Origin: Faucicola sp041855445
GTDB lineage: Bacteria > Pseudomonadota > Gammaproteobacteria > Pseudomonadales > Moraxellaceae
DNA length: 60,576 bases
Assembly (NCBI GenBank): GCA_041855445.1
Contig: JBHAEG010000038.1
Location: 1-60,576 of the forward strand
Direction of reading: 5' to 3'
The notes beneath the pieces are model-generated. The model was not told the origin of the DNA, made no database searches, and worked only from the letters and a program-made list of their open reading frames with translations. A program made the position numbers and the translations under genes. Positions 26,934-35,900 of this stretch are shown here, one piece after another; the stretch's first letter is position 1; each line of letters begins with the position of its first letter.

Positions 26934-27808
26934 TATTGATAAACTTTAGTATGTTGTTGTTTCCAACACCAAAAAACATAAGGTAAAACAACAACATTCA
27001 TCAAAACACCATATACCGCAGATGGTACAGCAATGGCAGGTAGACCTGTAGTAGCAGGTAAAATCAACGGAGCGATGGCAATTCCCATGGCTCCATTTTG
27101 TAAACTGGTTTCGATGGCAATAGTTTTTTGTAATGATGTTGATAAATTCGCAAATTTACTAATCATTATTCCCCACACTAATAACACACTTGCCATGAAT
27201 AACACCAATAAACCAATTTGTAAAAACTGATTTATCATTAACTGCCAATTGCTAATCACCGCTAATAATACAATAAAAACAAATAAAATATTCATCAGCT
27301 TTTTTAGGATAGAAATGATGGGTTGAATTTTTTGATAAAAAAAGTGACGCAATGTCATGCCAACAAGTACAGGTAATACGCTTAAAACTGTTAGACTTAA
27401 GCCGATTTTTGTTGGATTAATGGGTGGAATACTCGTGCCTAAAAAGTAAGGAATAATGATAGTCAGCCAAAAAGGTAATAATAACACACAAATTAAACTT
27501 GAGAATGCTGTCAAAGTGACAGATAATGCCACATTGCCCCCAGCGTAATAGCTAAGTAAATTACTTGTGACACCGCCTGCACAAAAGCTTAGCAACATCA
27601 CACCAACAGATACCATCGGGTCATGAATAAACAATGATACCAACAAAAACCCAACCAATGGCACAATGAATAATTGGCTAAACAAGCCAATAAAAACGGC
27701 TTTTTTTTGTTGTCTGATATGTAAAAAATCTTGCCAATTTAACTGTAACCCCAACACAAACATAATATAGGCCAAAGCCAATGGCACAAGTTGAAATATA
27801 TTTGTCAA
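26930..27808 (-). CDS. BASS-family (bile acid:sodium symporter-like) transporter
   Basis: 292 residues, nearly all membrane, with 9-10 predicted helices. LLSFCAGGVTSNLLSYYAGGNVALSVTLTAFSS is the conserved BASS crossover region, and ETSLQNGAMGIAIAPLIL is the second. Bacterial members take up organic acids such as pantoate or bile acids with sodium; the substrate is not readable. It lies 20 nt downstream of the YbgC-type thioesterase on the same strand, so the two may share a transcript. Confidence 0.87.
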   Translation of the reverse strand: MTNIFQLVPLALAYIMFVLGLQLNWQDFLHIRQQKKAVFIGLFSQLFIVPLVGFLLVSLFIHDPMVSVGVMLLSFCAGGVTSNLLSYYAGGNVALSVTLTAFSSLICVLLLPFWLTIIIPYFLGTSIPPINPTKIGLSLTVLSVLPVLVGMTLRHFFYQKIQPIISILKKLMNILFVFIVLLAVISNWQLMINQFLQIGLLVLFMASVLLVWGIMISKFANLSTSLQKTIAIETSLQNGAMGIAIAPLILPATTGLPAIAVPSAVYGVLMNVVVLPYVFWCWKQQHTKVYQY

Positions 27809-27828
27809 AATATTAATCCATTAAAAAT

Positions 27829-28290
27829 TTATTCATTGTGTATTAATGCTAAAAAATCGGCTGGTAAACGGGTTGGGCGAATTTGTAATTTGCTTTGATT
27901 GTCTAGCTGATTGCGTACGCAGGTAAGCATGACTGTCGCTTGGCTCAACAGTTGTTGATTTTCATCATAAATACATTGTTTTAATTGCAATGAAGCGGAT
28001 TTAATTTTTTCAACTTCAACACTAACCATAATTTGCATATCTAGCAAAATTGGTAGATGGTAACGAATATGAATATCACTAACAACAAATTGGGTGAAAT
28101 TTTGTATATTATCTTTGCCGTCATGCGATACTTGAGCATAAAAATAGCTGGTCATGCCTAATTGACGTAACCAATCACGGCGACATCGCTCAAAAAATTT
28201 TAAATAATTGGCATGATAGACAATGCCACCAGCATCAGTATCTTCAAGATAAATTCGATAAAGCTGAGAAAATTTTTGTTGATAAGTCAT
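27829..28290 (-). CDS. ybgC: YbgC-family acyl-CoA thioesterase
   Basis: 153 residues from MTYQQKFSQL; CCAAGGCG lies about 8 nt upstream, and the longer frame from 28344 lacks support. The hot-dog fold signature EDTDAGGIVYHANYLKFFER (DTD at 17-19) identifies the YbgC/4HBT class. In most gammaproteobacteria ybgC precedes tolQRAB; here it does not, and it sits beside a BASS transporter. Family members hydrolyse short- or medium-chain acyl-CoA; the native substrate is unclear. Confidence 0.88.
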   Translation of the reverse strand: MTYQQKFSQLYRIYLEDTDAGGIVYHANYLKFFERCRRDWLRQLGMTSYFYAQVSHDGKDNIQNFTQFVVSDIHIRYHLPILLDMQIMVSVEVEKIKSASLQLKQCIYDENQQLLSQATVMLTCVRNQLDNQSKLQIRPTRLPADFLALIHNE

Positions 28291-28506
28291 GATAACGCCT
28301 TGGCAAACTTGGTAAAATGCTAACCATAACTTAGCATAAATCATTGATGTTTTCTATCAAATCTTATTAGATACGGTTTTATTTTCATCAAATCTACTAT
28401 AAAGCCTTGCATTTTAGGGCGAGGGAATGACATCAACATTTTGCCAATATTCAATTGATTTAAAGTCATTTATAATAGCCTAGATTTTTTAATGACAAAT
28501 ATTCTC

Positions 28507-29100
28507 ATGCGTATTAGAAAACTATTTAAATTTGAAAATGCCCATGTGGTGCGAAATTGCAGTTCAGACCGTTGTAAACGCTCCATTCATGGACATAGTT
28601 ACCAAATCGAGTTAATTTTAGAAGCTCATCGCCTTGATTATGGGCAAATGGTATATGATTTTGGCTTGTTAAAATCCTCAATTAAAGACATCATTGACAG
28701 TTTTGACCATGCAATTTGTTTTTGGAATAAAGACGACCCTGAATATATCAAAGCGTGCAAACAGTTTAGTGCTAGATGGATAAGTTTACCCGTATCACCA
28801 TCAGCGGAACAATTTTCACGAATAATCTTTTTTTGGGCAAGACAGATTTTAGCACAAACTCAAATGCAAAATGGCGAAGCAGATGTTCAGGTATATTCAG
28901 TGATAGCACATGAAACTGCGACAGGCTATGCTCAATGTTTTGCTGAAGATGTAGATAATCCACAAATGGGCGAATTACGTTTGACAGACTTTGTGTTTAG
29001 TGAACAAGTTAAAGCAGAATGGCAAGATAAACAAATGTATGATAAGCTGATTGCAGGTCAGCCTTTTATTAATCCAAACGTTGATTTACAAGTCAAATAA
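28507..29100 (+). CDS. queD: 6-carboxytetrahydropterin synthase / QueD-like protein
   Basis: 197 residues from MRIRKLFKFENAH; a second ATG lies 15 nt upstream, and neither has a strong ribosome site. Zinc ligands His13, His28 and His30 fit the PTPS/QueD fold (FENAHVV, SIHGHSY). The Cys before HGH is five residues away (Cys23) rather than four as in E. coli QueD, and the E. coli KETCTAG segment is HETATGY here. The protein is also about 75 residues longer than E. coli QueD. A queuosine role is likely but a divergent PTPS activity is possible. First gene of a run through tsaE, mutL and miaA. Confidence 0.75.
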   Translation: MRIRKLFKFENAHVVRNCSSDRCKRSIHGHSYQIELILEAHRLDYGQMVYDFGLLKSSIKDIIDSFDHAICFWNKDDPEYIKACKQFSARWISLPVSPSAEQFSRIIFFWARQILAQTQMQNGEADVQVYSVIAHETATGYAQCFAEDVDNPQMGELRLTDFVFSEQVKAEWQDKQMYDKLIAGQPFINPNVDLQVK

Positions 29101-29101
29101 C

Positions 29102-29602
29102 ATGATGAAAATCTTAGAAAAAATTAGCAAAATTTTGACCAATGAAACAGACACACAACAGCTGGCTGAACAATTGGCAAAACTAAATATTATTGGTAGC
29201 GTTTGGCTATCAGGAGATTTAGGAGCAGGTAAAACCACATTAACCCGTTATTGGTTACAAGCATTAGGGCATCAAGGTAGTGTTAAAAGTCCTACTTATA
29301 CATTAGTTGAGCCTTATCAAATCCTTCAAAGCAACGGTCAAACTAAACCTGTTTATCACGCTGATTTGTACCGATTACAAGACCCAGAAGAACTTGAATT
29401 TATTGGTTTTTATGAATATCAAGATGAAACAGATGCGTTAGTGATTATCGAATGGGCAAGCCGTGCTGAAGAATTATTAGCCAATCCTGTATTAATTATC
29501 AATATTTATCGGCAAAATGACGATAGTCGTTTGGTAGAAATTGGATTAACTGAAACAGGAAAACAAGCTAATATAAACATTCAATTAATTAATCAAGCAT
29601 AA
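29102..29602 (+). CDS. tsaE: tRNA threonylcarbamoyladenosine biosynthesis ATPase TsaE
   Basis: 166 residues from MMKILEKISK, which starts 1 nt after the queD-like stop; the longer frame overlaps that gene. The P-loop GDLGAGKTTLTRYWLQALG, followed by VKSPTYTLVEPY, and YHADLYRLQDPEELEFIGF are family hallmarks. TsaE powers the TsaBDE complex that makes t6A37 in ANN-decoding tRNAs. Its TAA overlaps the mutL ATG (TAATG), so translation is coupled to mutL. Confidence 0.95.
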   Translation: MMKILEKISKILTNETDTQQLAEQLAKLNIIGSVWLSGDLGAGKTTLTRYWLQALGHQGSVKSPTYTLVEPYQILQSNGQTKPVYHADLYRLQDPEELEFIGFYEYQDETDALVIIEWASRAEELLANPVLIINIYRQNDDSRLVEIGLTETGKQANINIQLINQA

Positions 29603-31041
29603 TGACCGCAAGAATTCATAAACTATCGGCATTACTTATCAATCAAATTTCCGCAGGCGAAGTCGTTACCCGTCCTGCTTCTGTGGTAAAAGAACTGATT
29701 GAAAATGCAATTGATGCAAATGCAACTCACATTGTCATTCACATTGAACAAGGCGGTATTGGTTTAATTCAAGTGAGTGATAATGGCTCTGGTATTCACC
29801 CAGACGATATGCTACTGGCAGTAACTCGTCACGCAACCAGTAAACTGGCAGATGTTGGGCAATTAACAGGTATTAATAGTTTAGGCTTTCGAGGAGAAGC
29901 ATTAGCATCGATTGGAGCGGTGTCACATTTGACCTTAATTAGTAGTCATAACCATTCAGGTATTGGACAACAGCTAACATTATCAGGTGACGCAGTAGAG
30001 CAAGCCAACTTACAGGCGGTGGTCAAATCGCAAGGAACAACAGTTATCGTCAGAGATTTATATTTTAATGTACCTGCTAGACGTGCCAATTTAAAAAGCA
30101 TTACCACGGAATTTAATCATATTGAACAAATTGTACAAAGAATAGCTATTAGTTTTTCTAATATACATATTGAGTTATTCCACCAAAACAAACTCAGATT
30201 TAACCTAGCTAGTCAAAGCACATCATTTAGCCTATCACGGCTAGAACAACTATATGCCCTGTCATTGCGTACAATCGCTCAAGAATTTAGTTTGTCTTTA
30301 CAAAATTTACAATCAAATCTTGATGAAATACCCGCAAAAATTATTGGTTGGCTATTTTTAGACCATCAGGAAAAAAAACCAAACCTACCAAAATTAATTT
30401 ATATTAATCAAAGACTTGTTACCGATTTAACCATCAGTCAAGCCATACAAAAAACTGCTAGGCAGGCAGGCATTGACCATTTTAGCTACGCCTTATTTTT
30501 TGAACTACCAACAGAATGGGTCAATGTTAATGTTCACCCTAGTAAACAACAAGTTAAAATTCAGCCACTGACGAATATTTTAGTTTTACTAAACCAAGCA
30601 TTATTAGAAAAATTAAAAAAATCTAAACAGATAGTCAAAAAAAAATCTCAAGTTGAAGAGCTACGACAGCCATACCAAACGCCAATTACTCAAGCATCAA
30701 CAAAAAACCAATCTAACTGTAAGGTTATACTAAATAAAAACATAATAAAAAATAAAGAAAATAACCTCGTATTACCAAAACCGTTTGAACTACCAATCGT
30801 ATTGCAAATCGTCCAACAAGATGATAACTTGATGATGTATGTTCACTGGAAAAAAATATTATATTTAATACCACTAACAAAAACGATGCAAAATTACTCA
30901 ATTACTAAAATTAATCAATGGTTAAATGAAAATTTAACAAGTCTTGAAAAAATTGAAAATTGGCTACAGCAATGTATTGCAAGTATTGAGTATCAAAAAC
31001 TGACAGATTTTATGAAAAAATCAAATAAAAACAATGGTTAA
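29602..31041 (+). CDS. mutL: DNA mismatch repair protein MutL, shortened C-terminus
   Basis: 479 residues against 600-650 usual. The GHKL ATPase (1-330) is complete: NQISAGEVVTRPASVVKELI, ENAIDANA, DNGSGI, GFRGEALASI and the transducer end NVNVHPSKQQV. After a Lys/Gln-rich linker only about 80 residues remain where a 180-residue dimerisation domain is expected; no DQHA(x)2E(x)4E endonuclease motif or DMHAAHER-like block is seen. The frame ends at a normal stop 9 nt before miaA. The gene sits in tsaE-mutL-miaA-hfq order (amiB absent). Mismatch repair could be altered. Confidence 0.9.
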   Translation: MTARIHKLSALLINQISAGEVVTRPASVVKELIENAIDANATHIVIHIEQGGIGLIQVSDNGSGIHPDDMLLAVTRHATSKLADVGQLTGINSLGFRGEALASIGAVSHLTLISSHNHSGIGQQLTLSGDAVEQANLQAVVKSQGTTVIVRDLYFNVPARRANLKSITTEFNHIEQIVQRIAISFSNIHIELFHQNKLRFNLASQSTSFSLSRLEQLYALSLRTIAQEFSLSLQNLQSNLDEIPAKIIGWLFLDHQEKKPNLPKLIYINQRLVTDLTISQAIQKTARQAGIDHFSYALFFELPTEWVNVNVHPSKQQVKIQPLTNILVLLNQALLEKLKKSKQIVKKKSQVEELRQPYQTPITQASTKNQSNCKVILNKNIIKNKENNLVLPKPFELPIVLQIVQQDDNLMMYVHWKKILYLIPLTKTMQNYSITKINQWLNENLTSLEKIENWLQQCIASIEYQKLTDFMKKSNKNNG

Positions 31042-31050
31042 GGATAAAGT

Positions 31051-32067
31051 ATGCAAGAGGTCATGTGTCTTATTGCCCCAACTGCCAGTGGAAAAACTGC
31101 TCTAGCCTATGAATTGTATGACACAGGAAAATATTACCTGATTTCAGTAGATTCGGCGTTGATTTATCGAGATATGAACATTGGCACAGCAAAGCCCACT
31201 ATGGAAGAATTACAACGCTATCCACATGCGTTGGTCGATATTATTAATCCAAATGAAACTTATAGTGTAGCTCAATTTGTTTATGATGTAAAACAACACA
31301 TCGACATTGCTCATCAGCAACAAAAAATTCCGTTGTTAGTTGGAGGAACAATGATGTATTATATGGCAATTTTGCAAGGTTTAGCAGATATTCCTGCGAC
31401 ATTGCCAGAAATACGTTCTCAAGTAAATCAAATGCTTGCAGAAAATGGCGTGGAAGAATTGTATAATTACCTGAAAAAAGTTGATTTAAAATTAGCTAGT
31501 AAACTTAATTCTACTGACGCTCAGAGAATCGGACGAGCGGTCGAAATTTTTATACAAACGGGAAAGCCATTGAGTGAATGGCAAGCACAAAGCAATTTTT
31601 CCCTTGCGGATAACCCAAATCAACGTTGGAAAATTTATTGTATCACACCAGATAGAAAATGGCTACATGATAGAATTGCCAAGCGTTTAGATATGATGTG
31701 GCAACAAGGATTTATTGAAGAAGTTATTAGTTTACGTGAAAAATACTACCTAACTGAAAACATGCCTTCAATGCGGTGTGTTGGTTATAGACAAGTGTTT
31801 GCTTATTTAAATAAATTTGAGAAAAACGAGGTTTTTTGTAATAAAATTAATTGTTCAATAACAATCTCTCAACCAAATTTAAACATCGATGGACAGTGCG
31901 ATGCTAGACAAATCATGCAAAATCAGGCATTATATGCAACCAGACAGTTGGCAAAACGACAATACACATGGTTGCGTAAATTAACGACTTTGCAAAAGCT
32001 CAACCAACAACATGTCATAAAACAATTTACAACCGTCATACAAGCAAAACAACAATTACTTGAATGA
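31051..32067 (+). CDS. miaA: tRNA dimethylallyltransferase MiaA
   Basis: 338 residues. The P-loop APTASGKTALAYEL, the substrate loop SVDSALIYRDMNIGTAKPT, PHALVDIINPNETYS and LVGGTMMYYMAIL are all typical, as is the C-terminal MRCVGYRQ. It prenylates A37 of UNN-decoding tRNAs. A short low-similarity insert (about 265-285) precedes the C-terminal helix. It follows mutL by 9 nt and precedes hfq by 210 nt, matching the common miaA-hfq order. Confidence 0.96.
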   Translation: MQEVMCLIAPTASGKTALAYELYDTGKYYLISVDSALIYRDMNIGTAKPTMEELQRYPHALVDIINPNETYSVAQFVYDVKQHIDIAHQQQKIPLLVGGTMMYYMAILQGLADIPATLPEIRSQVNQMLAENGVEELYNYLKKVDLKLASKLNSTDAQRIGRAVEIFIQTGKPLSEWQAQSNFSLADNPNQRWKIYCITPDRKWLHDRIAKRLDMMWQQGFIEEVISLREKYYLTENMPSMRCVGYRQVFAYLNKFEKNEVFCNKINCSITISQPNLNIDGQCDARQIMQNQALYATRQLAKRQYTWLRKLTTLQKLNQQHVIKQFTTVIQAKQQLLE

Positions 32068-32277
32068 TAATTCTTTTTTAGTTCTTAATGAATGATAACA
32101 TAATTCATTTATGTTCAAGATTGTTTAGAATAAATATAAAGTGTTGTCATTATCTGTAATGTTGTCATGAGGCAACATAATTAGTCGTCTGATTATGTAG
32201 CTAAATTAAATGAACCACTTCATGTTACTGCTAATTACAATACTTGATTTGTTACAGCGATTTTCGGAGAACTAAGC

Positions 32278-32853
32278 ATGTCAAAAGGTCAAACATTACA
32301 AGACCCTTTTTTAAATTCTTTACGTAAAGACCGCATTCCCGTGTCTATTTTTTTAGTGAATGGTATTAAATTACAAGGACAAATTGAATCATTTGACCAA
32401 TATGTCGTTTTGTTAAAAAATACAGTAAGTCAAATGGTATATAAACACGCTATTTCAACTGTTGTGCCTGCTCGTAACCCTCGTAGTGCAGGTGTGCCAA
32501 CGGCTGGCGGATTTAATCAAGGTACTGGTCTTGGTGGTGTTGGGGTTGGCTTTGAACGTTCAGGCGTAGGCTTTGAGCAAGGTTATGGCGTAGGCGTTTC
32601 TCGTGGTGGCTTCTCTCGTGGTGGCTTTGCAGATAGAGGCGGTTTTGCTAGTGACCGTGGTTTTGACGCAGGCTATGATAATGAACAACGTGGCTATGAG
32701 CGTGGTGGCTTTGCAGATAGAGGCGGTTTTGCTAGTGACCGTGGTTTTGATGCAGGTTATGATAATGACCGTGGCTTTGATAGTTTAGGTAAGAATGATT
32801 TGTCAAGTTTTGATGATGGTCAAGATGATGACAATCAAAATCATAAATTTTAA
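32278..32853 (+). CDS. hfq: RNA chaperone Hfq with long glycine-rich repeat tail
   Basis: 191 residues; E. coli Hfq is 102. Residues 1-66 are a canonical Sm core (SKGQTLQDPFLNSLRKDRIP, FDQYVVLLKN, YKHAISTVVP), binding sRNA and A-rich mRNA tails as a hexamer. The tail is Gly/Phe/Arg/Asp-rich with a 28-residue unit (RGGFADRGGFASDRGFDAGY...) present once and then about three quarters more; it ends in an acidic patch. The DNA copies (32617-32684, 32701-32768) differ at two positions. Glycine-rich Hfq tails are known in Acinetobacter and Moraxella. GGAG precedes the ATG; a terminator follows. Confidence 0.96.
   Translation: MSKGQTLQDPFLNSLRKDRIPVSIFLVNGIKLQGQIESFDQYVVLLKNTVSQMVYKHAISTVVPARNPRSAGVPTAGGFNQGTGLGGVGVGFERSGVGFEQGYGVGVSRGGFSRGGFADRGGFASDRGFDAGYDNEQRGYERGGFADRGGFASDRGFDAGYDNDRGFDSLGKNDLSSFDDGQDDDNQNHKF
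32617..32768 (+). repeat. 84-bp-period tandem duplication inside hfq
   Basis: Two 68-bp copies at 32617-32684 and 32701-32768, 66 of 68 bases identical, separated by 16 bp. The period is 84 bp (28 codons), so gain or loss of a unit keeps the frame. Confidence 0.9.
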
Positions 32854-32882
32854 TTGTTAAATTATTGTTATTTTGCATAATT

Positions 32883-32918
32883 AAAAACTGAATACTACGG
32901 TATTCAGTTTTTTTTTAT
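32883..32918 (+). terminator. Intrinsic terminator of hfq
   Basis: Thirteen-base arms (32883-32895, 32900-32912) around a TACG tetraloop, followed by a run of T residues. Confidence 0.88.
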
Positions 32919-32932
32919 TAGTTTTATTGTCA

Positions 32933-32964
32933 TAAAAAACCCTCATACACTTTAGTGATGAGGG
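32933..32964 (-). terminator. Terminator of the Ig-like repeat lipoprotein gene
   Basis: Arms CCCTCAT and ATGAGGG (32940-32946, 32958-32964) with an inner CAC/GTG pair. On the minus strand the stem is followed by TTTTTTATG, matching the 3' end of the gene at 32985. Confidence 0.7.
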
Positions 32965-32984
32965 CTTTGTTTTAACAAACTTGA

Positions 32985-35900
32985 TTACTGACCTGTACAA
33001 AATCCTTGACTATCTGTTGCAAGATTTTGTCCAAATGGGCTAAATTGATTTGGTCTTATTGGATTATCGCCTAAGCTGACATCGCTGACAGCAACAGGGA
33101 AGTTTAATAAACGAGTTTGTACATGTTCACTACCATTCACAGTGGTTGATACTCGCATATTTGCAGTGAACCATTCTGCATGGTCTTTTGGATAACGTAT
33201 GGTGAAGTTTAATTTACCACTAGCATCAGTAACCATGGTTGTTGCACTGTTAAAGCCATTATTATTTTCATCTAAAATAGTAACAGCATTTCTTGGGTCT
33301 AAGATGCCATTTTGATTTTTATCTTCACCATTGTCTAAATTACCATTTAAATTGCTATCTTCACTATGACAAGTAACCGCAGTTTTTGACCAAACTTTTT
33401 CATTTGTTGAGGTTGTAAAAACATTATACAAGCCTTTACTGTATGAATTTGCGATTACAGCGATAGATACAGGTTGGTTTTTAGCTGGCTGTCCAATGTT
33501 ATCAATGACGTAAACTGATGCTTTACGTAAGTAATAAACTTGATCAGAGGTTGGCTCTAATTTATCTGCAATACCTAAACCAATAAAAGTTGCAGGGGAT
33601 TGAACAGTTAAATGGCGACTATCTTGTAAAGCAGTGGTGATAGGCGTTTCTGTACCATTGATACGAATGCTTGAAACCCGTGCTGAAATTTCAACACCAT
33701 CGTTCTGAGTTGGTGAGATACCAGAATTATAAACAATGCTTGCAACACCGCTAGCATCAGTGATAGCAACAGATGAGCTTAAATTACCGCCAGAGGCATC
33801 TTGTGAATGAACAAAAGTAACAATCGCATTTTTTACAGGGTTGTCATTTGCGTCTAAAACTTTGGCGATGATTCTTGTTGAGCTGTTTGTGTTAATGGTT
33901 TTTCTTTCTGGCTGTAATGATAGCTTAACAGGATTAGTAGTTACAAAAGAAATATTGTCTTGTTTTCTTTCATCGTTGTATTCAACAGTTAATGTACCAA
34001 TGCCCGTGATATCAGATTGAATATAGAAGGTGGCTTTACCATTATTGACTGATGTTGCAACACGAGATAAGTTGCCAATGATATTGGTATTTGAGGCAAA
34101 GCCTTTATTTGTTGATAAATAGACAATATCACCATTTTGTGCCTGTGGTACATTCACAGTTACTTCTTGTACAGTTTTGATAACGAAATCTTTGGTATTA
34201 TTATTGCCATATTCTATGCTAATCACTTGACTATTAGGTGTTTGTAGCTGTAAAACGTTTTCAAAGGTTTGTTCTGCCTCACCTGATTTTACTTGTAGTG
34301 ATAAGTTTAAATTACCATCGGCATTTGCTTGTAACTGATTTGCAACAATATTATTAAAGGTGAATTGACCAACATTGTCAGTAAATGTTTTAATACCAGT
34401 TGGCTGACCATTATTGATTAATTCAATCGGGGCATTGGTAATAGCCACAGATTTACCATTTAATAATTTACCTGAAACATTAAAGGTATCATTTGGATTA
34501 ATTAAGGTTTTTGATGAGCTGACATCTTTGACAGTTGTACCAATCACATCGATTTCAAGCGTGCTTTGTTTTGCTTTGAAATTGCCATCATCAACAATGA
34601 CAGTTATTTTGGCTTTATGATTGAGTTTAGATAGTAAGCTAATATCTTCTTGAATTAATCTAACATTTACTAAGCCATTTTCATCAGTTTGTAAATTAGA
34701 GGTTTTGTCAAAACGCAGTCCATATTTACCAGCATCTTCAATTTGTAAATAGACAGGGGCATTAGCTTTGATACCACCATCTGTATCCATTACACGAATG
34801 CTTAAATCCATTTCGTCAGCCCCAGTACTTAATGTTTCTTTGGACTGTGAAACAAATAATTCATAAGCGTCTGTATTTTTATTACTGGTTGCACCACGGA
34901 TAATGGTTGTACCAATCGCAGTTGCTCCTGAAATTGCTTGTATTTCTACACCTTGTTCTAATTTAGCTTTTTGGGCTTCAGTTAAGCTTTGAATTTCTAA
35001 TTCGATAACTGCTTCACCTTGAGCATTGGTGTTAATAATCGGCGAAGTTGTTTTTTTGTATAAACCTGTACCTGCTGAGTCTAATTTAAATACAACGGGA
35101 GCATTTGACAGTCTGTTGTCATCTTTGTCTAAGACAATCGCCGTCACTTTTACTTTTTCACCAACTGCCATTTTAATATTATCAAATTCAGGTAATAGTA
35201 AAATTGTTCTTGCACTATTTGCCGAAATCGCTTCTTTGGTTCTTAGTGTCAGACTTTTATCTATGCTACCTGCTTGGGCAGTAATGGTTACGCCACCTGT
35301 TTGTAGGTAATATTTTTGTGCTTCAGTTAAAGATTTAACTTCTAATTCAAGTTCTGCTTCACCATTTTCATTGGTTGTCACATTATTTAATGGTGTATTT
35401 GCAAAAATACCAGTACTATTACTATCATCTAATCTAAAGTTTACAGGTAAATTTGCTAGTCGATTACCTTGATTATCTTCGATAAGAGCTGTAACTTTTA
35501 TTTTGCTACCTAAACTTGCATTTAAATCAAGATTATTAACACTGGTGACTAAAGATACTTTTGCAATGTCAGAGATTACTGCTTCTTTAACAGCATTGAT
35601 ACGAATGCTTTGCGTTTTTCCATTGGTGGTGGTTGCTTTTACAGTGACACCATTATTTAATAAGTATTGTTTTTGCTCATTGGTTAAAGCTTTTGCCTCT
35701 AACTCAATAATTGCTTCACCTTTTGCATCTGTATTAATGGTTGAACCTGTGATATTAAATACACCTGTTAGATTAGGGTCATTTTGTAATTCAAATTTTA
35801 CAGGAATACCAGAAATGCCAGCTTTTGATTGGTTTAATACATTTGCAACAACTTGAACTTTTGCTCCTTGTCTCATGATGATTTGATTAGAATTAGCAGT

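Noticed and set aside
32068..32277. Possible small RNA between miaA and hfq
   Set aside because: Short stems (TGTTG...CAACA, AATTAG...CTGATT) occur, but there is no clear promoter-terminator pair; more probably the hfq promoter region and leader.
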